From positions 1 to 8,235 of the forward strand of contig JAJWCP010000068.1 of assembly GCA_021617435.1 (NCBI GenBank): DNA of 8,235 bases, written 5' to 3'. Shown one piece after another: positions 1 to 6,068 of the stretch. A program made the position numbers and the translations under genes. This DNA is from Pseudomonadota bacterium (GTDB lineage Bacteria; Pseudomonadota; Alphaproteobacteria; RF32; CAG-239). The stretch's first letter is position 1. Each line of letters begins with the position of its first letter. Under the pieces are notes generated by a model. The model worked only from the letters and a program-made list of their open reading frames with translations. It was not told the DNA's origin and did not search any database.

Positions 1-15
1 CAATGGGCTATTGTA

Positions 16-92
16 GCTTGAAGAAGGTTTACAAATTATTACAATATTATAAATTTTTTGCTTGAAGAATCGGAATTAGTGGTATAAATTTT
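16..92 (+). repeat. Imperfect direct duplication of a two-part module upstream of ppdK
   Basis: The 10-mer GCTTGAAGAA occurs at 16-25 and again at 60-69. The 10-mer TATAAATTTT occurs at 48-57 and again at 83-92. The order is therefore A-B-A-B, with 22 bases between A and B in the first unit and 13 in the second. This is read directly from the sequence. It could be a tandem duplication of a promoter or regulator-binding segment, or chance in an AT-rich leader. No role is known. Confidence 0.55.
62..88 (+). promoter_or_regulatory. Candidate promoter of ppdK
   Basis: A TTGAAG box (62-67) and a TATAAA box (83-88) lie 15 bases apart. Shifting the -35 box to CTTGAA at 61 gives 16 bases. Transcription would start near position 95 and give a leader of roughly 90 bases. 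The spacing is short of the 17-base optimum, so this is the best available candidate rather than a clear promoter. No other pair between 1 and 187 looks better. Confidence 0.35.
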
Positions 93-120
93 AGCCGAAT
101 TGAAAATTTTTTAATTTGGT

Positions 121-143
121 CGCGCTTTGCATAAAGCGGCGCG
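121..143 (+). other. Stem-loop in the ppdK leader
   Basis: CGCGCTTT (121-128) can pair with AAAGC-G-GCG, ending near 141, across a GCAT loop with one bulged G. It is a GC-rich island in an otherwise AT-rich leader and ends about 45 bases before the ppdK start. No T-run follows directly, so it does not look like an intrinsic terminator. It could stabilise the mRNA or mark a regulator site; both are inference. Confidence 0.4.
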
Positions 144-187
144 TGACTGTGTTTTAACAAATAGCTGCAAAAGGAGCTTAAATAACC

Positions 188-2842
188 ATGAGTAAATGGG
201 TTTATACATTTGGAAACGGCAACGCCGAAGGCGACGCCACCATGCGCAATCTCCTTGGCGGTAAAGGTGCCAACCTTGCTGAAATGAACAAAGTTGGTTT
301 GCCTGTTCCTCCAGGATTTACAGTAACTACCGAAGTTTGTACTTACTACTATGACAATAACAACACTTATCCGGCAGATTTGAAAGAGCAGGTTAAAACT
401 GCTGTTGCCGGCGTTGAAAAAATTATGGGTAAAAAGTTTGCTGATGCCAACAACCCGTTGTTGTTCTCGGTTCGTTCAGGTGCCCGCGTTTCAATGCCGG
501 GTATGATGGATACCGTATTAAACCTCGGCTTAAACGATGAAACCGTTAAAGCTTTGGCTAAAGCTTCAGGCAGCGAAAGATTTGCTTACGACTCATATCG
601 TCGTTTCTTACAAATGTTCTCAGACGTTGTTTTGGGCGCAGACCTTGACTTGTATGAAGAAGCTTTGGAAAATATGAAAAAATCAAAAGGCTACAAATCA
701 GATACTGATTTGACTGCTGATGATTTGAAAGAATTGGTTAAAGAATACAAAGAAATCGGTAAAAAAATCGGTAAAGTTGTTCCGCAAGATCCTTGGGAAC
801 AGTTGTGGGCAGGTATCGGCGCCGTATTTGGTTCATGGATGTCGGCTCGCGCCATCACTTACCGTAAATTAAACAATATTCCGGGTGACTGGGGTACTGC
901 AGTAAACGTTCAAACTATGGTATTCGGTAACGCCGGTGATGACTGCGCTACCGGTGTTTGCTTCTCACGCGACCCTGCTACCGGTGAAAACAGATATTAC
1001 GGCGAATATTTGGTTAATGCTCAAGGTGAAGACGTTGTTGCCGGTATTCGTACTCCGCAACCGATGGGCAGCATTGGCGACGGCACTTCTTTGGAAGAAA
1101 AATGGCCGCACCTTTATAAAGAATTGGTTGATGCCAAAAACAATTTGGAACATCACTACAAAGACATGCAAGATATGGAATTTACCATTGAACACGGTAA
1201 ATTGTGGATGTTGCAATGCCGCAATGGTAAAAGAACCGCAGCCGCTGCTGTTCGTATGGCAGTTGAAATGGTTGAAGAAGGCTTGGTTACCCATGAAGAA
1301 GCTATCATGCGCGTTGGTGCCGACCAATTAGACCAGTTATTGCACCCGATGCTTGATCCGAAAGCTAAAAAGCATGTTATCGCTACCGGTTTGCCGGCTT
1401 CTCCGGGCGCCGCTGTCGGTCGCGCTGTATTTAACGCTGAAGACGCTGAAGCTTGGGCTGCCAAAGGTGAAAAAGTTATCTTGATTCGTAACGAAACTTC
1501 ACCGGAAGATATCGGCGGTATGCACGCTTCACAGGGTGTTATCACTGCCCGCGGCGGTATGACCTCTCACGCAGCCGTTGTTGCCCGCGGTATGGGCACT
1601 CCGTGCGTTTCAGGTTCAACCGACATTGCCATTGATTACAAAGCCAAAACAATGAGCACCAAATGCGGCGTTGTTGTTAAAGAAGGCGATTGGGTATCTT
1701 TGGACGGCGCTAAAGGTCAGATTATTGAAGGCCAAATTCCGACCGTTAAAGCTGATACCAGCACCGGTAACTTTGGTAAATTGATGACTTGGGTTGACCA
1801 AATTCGTACTTTGAAAGTTCGTGCTAACGCTGAAACTCCGAAAGATGCTCAGCAGGCTTTGGACTTTGGCGCTGAAGGTATCGGTTTGGCTCGTACTGAA
1901 CACATGTTCTTTGACGCAGACCGTATTCCGGATATGCGCGCTATGATTTTGGCTGATGATGAAGCCGGTCGTCGTGCTGCTTTGGCTCGTTTGTTGCCTT
2001 ACCAAAAGCAAGACTTTAAGGCTTTGTTCAAAATTATGAACGGCTTGCCGGTTACCATTCGTTTGCTTGACCCGCCGTTGCATGAATTTTTGCCGCACAC
2101 TGATCCTGAAATGCAGGAATTGGCTGATAAACTCGGCAAAACTTTGGCTGAAGTTAAAGCCAGAGCCAATGCTTTGCACGAATTGAACCCGATGTTGGGT
2201 CACCGCGGTTGCCGTTTGCCGATTACTTATCCTGAAATCGGCGAAATGCAAGCTCGCGCTATTTTGGAAGCCGCTTTGGAATGTGAAGCCGAAGGAATTA
2301 AAGTTATTCCTGAAATTGAAGTTCCTCTTACCGGTTCTAAGAAAGAGTTGGATATCGTTAAAGACATTATTGATACCACCGCTGAAAAAGTATTTGCTGA
2401 AAAAGGCAAGAGAATTCACTACATTGTAGGCACGATGATTGAATTGCCGCGCGCTGCTTTGATGGCTGAAGAAATTGCTAAATCAGCTGCCTTCTTCGGT
2501 TTTGGTACTAATGACTTGACTCAAACCACTTTGGGTATGAGCCGTGACGATACCGGCGCTATTTTGGACGAATACCGCGCTAAAGGCGTTTATGTTGCCG
2601 ATCCGTTTGCATCTATTGATGTTGATGGCGTTGGTAAATTGGTTAAACGCGCTTGTGTTGAAGGTCGTAAGGTTAATCCGGACCTGCACCTCGGTGTTTG
2701 CGGTGAACACGGTGGTGATCCGAAGTCTATTGAGTTCTTCCAAGAATGCGGATTAGACTACGTATCATGCTCTCCGTTCCGTGTACCGGTTGCTCGTTTG
2801 GCAGCAGCTCAGGCCGCTGTTAAAGCTAAGGCTAAAAAATAA
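188..2842 (+). CDS. ppdK: Pyruvate, phosphate dikinase (PPDK)
   Basis: Cytoplasmic enzyme that interconverts pyruvate + ATP + phosphate with PEP + AMP + PPi. The 884 residues match the usual bacterial length. The N-terminal ATP-binding region has GGKGANLAEM (around K26), RSGARVSMPGMMD (R96-D108) and MLQCRNGKRT (341-350). The swivelling phosphohistidine domain has GGMTSHAAVVARGMG with catalytic H461, and T459 two residues before it is the position phosphorylated by PPDK regulatory protein in families that have one. The C-terminal PEP/pyruvate barrel has ARTEHM (R569), IRLLDPPLHEF (R625), metal ligands E752 and D776 (GTNDLTQTTLG), and the acid/base C838 in GVCGEHGG. The start follows AGGAG at 172-176 with 11 bases between, and the N-terminus looks typical. 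Codons such as CGT, GGT and AAC are frequent, which suits high expression. It appears monocistronic and ends at a strong terminator. In a fermenter it may run in the pyruvate-forming, PPi-consuming direction (inference). Confidence 0.97.
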   Translation: MSKWVYTFGNGNAEGDATMRNLLGGKGANLAEMNKVGLPVPPGFTVTTEVCTYYYDNNNTYPADLKEQVKTAVAGVEKIMGKKFADANNPLLFSVRSGARVSMPGMMDTVLNLGLNDETVKALAKASGSERFAYDSYRRFLQMFSDVVLGADLDLYEEALENMKKSKGYKSDTDLTADDLKELVKEYKEIGKKIGKVVPQDPWEQLWAGIGAVFGSWMSARAITYRKLNNIPGDWGTAVNVQTMVFGNAGDDCATGVCFSRDPATGENRYYGEYLVNAQGEDVVAGIRTPQPMGSIGDGTSLEEKWPHLYKELVDAKNNLEHHYKDMQDMEFTIEHGKLWMLQCRNGKRTAAAAVRMAVEMVEEGLVTHEEAIMRVGADQLDQLLHPMLDPKAKKHVIATGLPASPGAAVGRAVFNAEDAEAWAAKGEKVILIRNETSPEDIGGMHASQGVITARGGMTSHAAVVARGMGTPCVSGSTDIAIDYKAKTMSTKCGVVVKEGDWVSLDGAKGQIIEGQIPTVKADTSTGNFGKLMTWVDQIRTLKVRANAETPKDAQQALDFGAEGIGLARTEHMFFDADRIPDMRAMILADDEAGRRAALARLLPYQKQDFKALFKIMNGLPVTIRLLDPPLHEFLPHTDPEMQELADKLGKTLAEVKARANALHELNPMLGHRGCRLPITYPEIGEMQARAILEAALECEAEGIKVIPEIEVPLTGSKKELDIVKDIIDTTAEKVFAEKGKRIHYIVGTMIELPRAALMAEEIAKSAAFFGFGTNDLTQTTLGMSRDDTGAILDEYRAKGVYVADPFASIDVDGVGKLVKRACVEGRKVNPDLHLGVCGEHGGDPKSIEFFQECGLDYVSCSPFRVPVARLAAAQAAVKAKAKK

Positions 2843-2859
2843 TCTGAACGGATTATATC

Positions 2860-2893
2860 AACCCCCTCTGTAAATTTTTACAGAGGGGGTTTT
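2860..2893 (+). terminator. Rho-independent terminator of ppdK
   Basis: The arms at 2861-2874 and 2877-2890 are perfectly complementary over 14 bases (ACCCCCTCTGTAAA and its reverse complement), with two Ts between them and TTTT at 2890-2893. The hairpin begins 18 bases after the ppdK stop. On the minus strand the stem is followed only by TTGAT, so it would be a weaker stop for the convergent small gene at 2908-3177. Confidence 0.93.
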
Positions 2894-2907
2894 GATTTGA
2901 AAACAGA

Positions 2908-3177
2908 TTATTGATACAGCACATATAAAGTACAGCCGATACCTTCACAGGTGTTGCAGATAACTTCAGTATCTGATACGGTCATATTATAAAGACATTT
3001 TTTGCCCTTTGGACAATAATTGTTACCATAAATAGCTTCTTCGCTGTATGTATAGTCAGAATTCGCCGTGTTGCGCTTTTGTAGTTCAATAACCCATAAA
3101 TTAGCGGCATTTTCTTTGGCGGCAAATAAAATATTGCGGCAAACTAAAAACAGGCATTGTAACAATCTGGCTCTCAT
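2908..3177 (-). CDS. Small cysteine-rich hypothetical protein
   Basis: I do not recognise this 89-residue product. The N-terminus (residues 1-20) holds a short hydrophobic stretch, LLQCLFLVC followed by R and NILFAA. This could be a poor signal peptide or membrane anchor, but it has no lipobox or clear cleavage site. Seven cysteines are present (C8, C13, C55, C61, C74, C77, C82). The C-terminal CNTCEGIGC contains CxxCxGxG, the motif repeated in DnaJ zinc fingers, but only once here; C55-x5-C61 could supply the other ligands or form a disulfide. That the gene is real is supported by GAGGA at 3187-3191, 9 bases before ATG, and by a near-consensus promoter upstream. It is divergent from the lysozyme gene and convergent with ppdK. 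Function unknown. Confidence 0.65.
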   Translation of the reverse strand: MRARLLQCLFLVCRNILFAAKENAANLWVIELQKRNTANSDYTYSEEAIYGNNYCPKGKKCLYNMTVSDTEVICNTCEGIGCTLYVLYQ

Positions 3178-3213
3178 ATGTTTGTATCCTCGTTGATTTT
3201 TTAATTTATAGTT

Positions 3214-3241
3214 ATGATAAGCAGAAACGCCATGTTGTCAA
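3214..3241 (-). promoter_or_regulatory. Sigma70-type promoter of the small cysteine-rich gene
   Basis: On the minus strand, TTGACA (3241-3236) is followed after 16 bases by TATCAT (3219-3214), matching six of six and five of six consensus positions. Transcription would begin near 3207, about 30 bases before the ATG at 3177, leaving room for the GAGGA ribosome site. Activity is inferred from sequence only. Confidence 0.75.
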
Positions 3242-3271
3242 CCGGATAAGCTGATTTTGGAATAAGCGTCA

Positions 3272-3300
3272 TTGACAAAATTTGTCCGTTGCTTTATACT
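3272..3300 (+). promoter_or_regulatory. Sigma70-type promoter of the lysozyme-like gene
   Basis: TTGACA (3272-3277), a 17-base spacer and TATACT (3295-3300) make an almost ideal housekeeping promoter. The expected start near 3307 lies about 27 bases before the ATG at 3334, with GGAG at 3323-3326 as ribosome site. The gene is therefore likely transcribed on its own and not from ppdK, whose terminator lies upstream. Confidence 0.85.
3274..3286. promoter_or_regulatory. Candidate operator: 13-base palindrome over the -35 box
   Basis: GACAAAATTTGTC is a perfect inverted repeat (GACAAA-A-TTTGTC) that shares four bases with the -35 box of the lysozyme-like gene. Its position would allow a dimeric repressor to block RNA polymerase. 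The regulator is unknown, and chance in AT-rich DNA cannot be excluded. Confidence 0.35.
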
Positions 3301-3333
3301 CATAATTGTAAAAGCTAAAAACGGAGAACTTCG

Positions 3334-4815
3334 ATGAGTAAAAATAAAAACGAGTTGGCAAACTTTTTACAATGGGAATATGGGCAAACCAATATTATTC
3401 CGCCGGTTGTTCATCTGAACGGTACGGATTATACGGTGCCGTACGCTTATACACGTGATTATAAAGACCCGAAACGGGCTTTTGTTAACGATTTTTTTGA
3501 TTTAATGCGCAAAGATTATCTTAAATATCAGCGTAATCATGAAGAAGTTAAATATATTTCGCTTACCACCAAAACCGGCGAACAGCGCTTAGTTGTGCCG
3601 TATTCAATGCGCAACAGTAAAGACGCACCGGCTAAAATTGCTAAAAAGATTTTTGACAGAGCAGATAAAAAATATTGGGAGTCGGTTAATCTTTCCATGA
3701 AGTTGGCGGAAGCTTATCCGGATCGCCCGTTCAGAACTTTTATTGATTATCCGAACTTAAAAGAAATGCGCAAAGCTCACAATCAATACCAAGTGCGCGC
3801 GGCTCGCGATAATGCCGCTTATATTACCAAAAAAGTGGGTGAGTTTTTAAGTAAAAACGCAAAGAAAGCGACTAATAATATTAAATCGCTTGATGTGAAC
3901 AAGCTTAAAGTTAAGGCTCGGCATTGGGCGGTTGGTTTTATGTTGGCGGCAACGGTCAGCACCGCGGTTTATGAAGCGTATCGGATTAATGAAAAACGTA
4001 AAGAATATGAGGCTAAAGACCCGTGCGGGCATGTGCGAGGTTTTTCGCGTTGTCATGACGCCATTAAAACCAGTTTGGCGTTTGTGGAAAATTTTGCCGA
4101 CAGGACCTTTACCGACGGTGAAGGTTATCAGACCATAGGTTACGGTTGCACTTTTTATATTGATGAAAAAGGGGACGGCAACCGCAAGATTTCTCCTGTT
4201 AAAAAAGGCGATACCATAACTATGGAAGACGCCATAGTGCAAAAAGAACGTTATTTGAAATTTCAGGCTCTGCCTACTATCCAGAAATGTGTTAAAGTTC
4301 CGATGGATGATGCTACCACAATAGCTACTTATAATTTTGCGTATGTTATCGGTGAAAACGGATTTTCTAAGTCAAAATATTTGAAGGCCTTGAATGAAGG
4401 TAAAACCGGGCATGAGCTGACACGCTATTTAACCGGATACCGCAAACAAAAAGGTTTGTTGCCTCGTTTTTATTTTATGGGCGCATTGCTTGAAGGAAAA
4501 CTTAAAACCTCTGATTTTTTGGCTTTAAGAGCGGAAGGTTGTTATAATTTGACGCCGAAAGACGTTTGTGTGACCGAAAATGGCAAGCTTAAAATGGATG
4601 CTGACGGTTTTGCGGAGTTTGACTTCAGTAAACTGGAGGAAAATTTAGAAAAAGCCAAAAAACCGCGCAGAAGCAGAGCGCTTCATAACGGCAGATGCCA
4701 AATGGTTCAGGATATTTTGCCCGCGAGCGTTGTTAACGGAACTTTAAAGATGGAAAATTCGCAAACTTATAAAGGTCCGTTGGTTACGGCAATGCTAAAT
4801 AATACCGGCAGATAA
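3334..4815 (+). CDS. Membrane-anchored lysozyme-like protein (GH24, T4/phage type)
   Basis: Predicted muramidase cleaving the MurNAc-GlcNAc bond of peptidoglycan. Residues about 245-390 carry the GH24 fold signature: E252, D261 and T267 (TIGYGCT) have exactly the spacing of T4 lysozyme E11/D20/T26. Family-like segments follow: TTIATYNFAYVIGENGFSKSKYL (328-350, helical core) and KGLLPRFYFMGALLEG (373-388). Before it are about 197 charged, tyrosine-rich, cysteine-free residues of no known family, then one hydrophobic segment (about 198-216) rich in Ala, Gly, Thr and Val. After it is an unassigned tail of about 95 residues. All seven cysteines (231, 240, 272, 319, 403, 412, 455) follow the membrane segment, fitting a cytoplasmic N-terminus and an envelope-facing lysozyme. 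The start has GGAG 7 bases upstream. No holin, spanin or phage structural gene is adjacent, so a domesticated enzyme for wall remodelling or attack is more likely than a prophage lysis gene (inference). Confidence 0.85.
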   Translation: MSKNKNELANFLQWEYGQTNIIPPVVHLNGTDYTVPYAYTRDYKDPKRAFVNDFFDLMRKDYLKYQRNHEEVKYISLTTKTGEQRLVVPYSMRNSKDAPAKIAKKIFDRADKKYWESVNLSMKLAEAYPDRPFRTFIDYPNLKEMRKAHNQYQVRAARDNAAYITKKVGEFLSKNAKKATNNIKSLDVNKLKVKARHWAVGFMLAATVSTAVYEAYRINEKRKEYEAKDPCGHVRGFSRCHDAIKTSLAFVENFADRTFTDGEGYQTIGYGCTFYIDEKGDGNRKISPVKKGDTITMEDAIVQKERYLKFQALPTIQKCVKVPMDDATTIATYNFAYVIGENGFSKSKYLKALNEGKTGHELTRYLTGYRKQKGLLPRFYFMGALLEGKLKTSDFLALRAEGCYNLTPKDVCVTENGKLKMDADGFAEFDFSKLEENLEKAKKPRRSRALHNGRCQMVQDILPASVVNGTLKMENSQTYKGPLVTAMLNNTGR

Positions 4816-4846
4816 AAAAATCCCCCGAAGCGAAAACTTCAGGGGA
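4814..4846 (-). terminator. Rho-independent terminator of pta-ackA
   Basis: The stem pairs 4821-4830 with 4837-4846 across a six-base loop. Read on the minus strand, the one imperfect position is a G-U pair, and the stem is followed by seven Us (the A-run at 4814-4820). On the plus strand that position is a C-A mismatch and the tail is only TTAAATTT, so it is mainly the ackA terminator and at most a weak stop for the lysozyme gene. The U-tract overlaps the last two bases of the lysozyme stop codon. Confidence 0.88.
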
Positions 4847-4866
4847 TTAAATTTAAGCAAGCAGAA

Positions 4867-6045
4867 TTAAAATACCAATTTCATGGTGTCTTTGGCAATC
4901 ATCAATTCTTCATCGGTCGGAATTACAAATACGCGAACTTTAGAGTCCGGAGTTGAAATTTCAAGAGTTTGACCGCGCTTATTGTTGTTTTCTTCATTGA
5001 GTTTAATGCCCAAATAAGCCAAGCGGTCAACAACCAATTTACGAACGATAGAGCCGTTTTCCCCAACGCCTGCAGTGAAGACAATGGCATCAACGCCGCC
5101 CAAAACGGCAATATAGCCGCCGATAAAGCGCAACAGGGTGTGAACATAAACGTTCATGGCGTCAATGGATTCTTGGTCGCCTTTTAAGTAGCCGACCTCT
5201 ACATCGCGGTTATCTGAAAATCCGCAAATGCCGAGCATGCCGCTTTGCTTGTTAAGCAAGGTGTTAACTTCATCAGTGGTTTTGTTTTGGGTCTTCATGA
5301 TGTAAAGCGGAATATAAGGGTCAATATCGCCTGAGCGAGTACCCATTACAACACCGGCTAAAGGCGTAAAGCCCATAGAGGTATCAATGCATTTACCATT
5401 TTTAACCGCGGTAATAGAAGCGCCGTTGCCAAGGTGGCAAGTGATGATTTTGCCTTTTTTACCGATTAATTCAGCGGCTTTTTGCGCAACATAAGAGTGC
5501 GAGGTGCCATGAAAACCGTAGCGGCGGATTTTGTATTTAGTGTACTGTTCTTTCGGTAAAGCGTATAAATAAGCTTCCTTTTCCATGGTTTGATGGAAGG
5601 CTGTATCAAAAACAACCACTTGCGGAATTTCCGGCAAAATGGTTTTAACAGCGCGAATGCCGGCGGCGCTGGCGTGGTTGTGTAAAGGAGCAAGCTCCGC
5701 CAAATCTTCAATTTGTTCAATAACTTTTTCAGTTACGATGGCAGAACCTTTGAAAATTTCGCCCCCGTGCACAATACGGTGACCAACGGCGCTGAGTTCG
5801 TCCATGCTGTGAAGCGGACCGTTTAACAGAAGATTTAAAACTTCGCGAATTGCTTCAGTGTGGGTCGGCAAATCAACTTCTTTGGTTTTCTTGTCATCGC
5901 CGATTTTTATGGTTACAAATGAATTGTGAATCCCTATACGATCGGCAACGCCCTTAGCAAGGACTTCATAATTATCGCCATCTACATTAAACAACTGATA
6001 TTTTAATGAAGAGGACCCTGAATTAAGAACTAAAATTTTTTTCAT
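4867..6045 (-). CDS. ackA: Acetate kinase
   Basis: Cytoplasmic enzyme of the ASKHA superfamily: acetyl phosphate + ADP gives acetate + ATP, the ATP-yielding last step of acetate fermentation. It is reversible. The 392 residues match the family length (about 400). Signature 1 is at the N-terminus (VLNSGSSSLKYQLF, N8). Others are GHRIVHGG (R90), VFDTAFHQTM (D147), YGFHGTSH (H179), HLGNGAS (204-210), MGTRSGDIDP (R237), FTAGVGENG (323-331) and TDEE (377-380). These correspond to the catalytic Asn, Arg, Asp, His, Arg and Glu known from the Methanosarcina thermophila enzyme. AAGGAA lies 6 bases before ATG. It is the second gene of a two-gene operon, 23 bases after pta, and ends at a terminator shared with the convergent lysozyme gene. 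Confidence 0.98.
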   Translation of the reverse strand: MKKILVLNSGSSSLKYQLFNVDGDNYEVLAKGVADRIGIHNSFVTIKIGDDKKTKEVDLPTHTEAIREVLNLLLNGPLHSMDELSAVGHRIVHGGEIFKGSAIVTEKVIEQIEDLAELAPLHNHASAAGIRAVKTILPEIPQVVVFDTAFHQTMEKEAYLYALPKEQYTKYKIRRYGFHGTSHSYVAQKAAELIGKKGKIITCHLGNGASITAVKNGKCIDTSMGFTPLAGVVMGTRSGDIDPYIPLYIMKTQNKTTDEVNTLLNKQSGMLGICGFSDNRDVEVGYLKGDQESIDAMNVYVHTLLRFIGGYIAVLGGVDAIVFTAGVGENGSIVRKLVVDRLAYLGIKLNEENNNKRGQTLEISTPDSKVRVFVIPTDEELMIAKDTMKLVF

Positions 6046-6068
6046 GTTTATTTCCTTATAAACTAAAT

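Noticed and set aside
121..150. Leader stem-loop as a terminator of an upstream gene
   Set aside because: No T-run follows the stem directly, the stem has a bulge, and the window shows no upstream gene.
936..1331. 131-codon plus-strand frame inside ppdK
   Set aside because: It is an out-of-frame reading of the PPDK coding sequence, with no ribosome site or family resemblance.
1616..2419. 267-codon open frame on the minus strand inside ppdK
   Set aside because: It lies wholly opposite well-conserved PPDK catalytic sequence and its translation resembles no protein family. Long antisense frames arise from the biased codon use of highly expressed genes.
2908..4815. Prophage remnant or lysis cassette
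   Set aside because: Apart from the lysozyme-like domain, there is no holin, spanin, integrase, structural gene or attachment-site repeat, and both flanks are ordinary metabolic genes.
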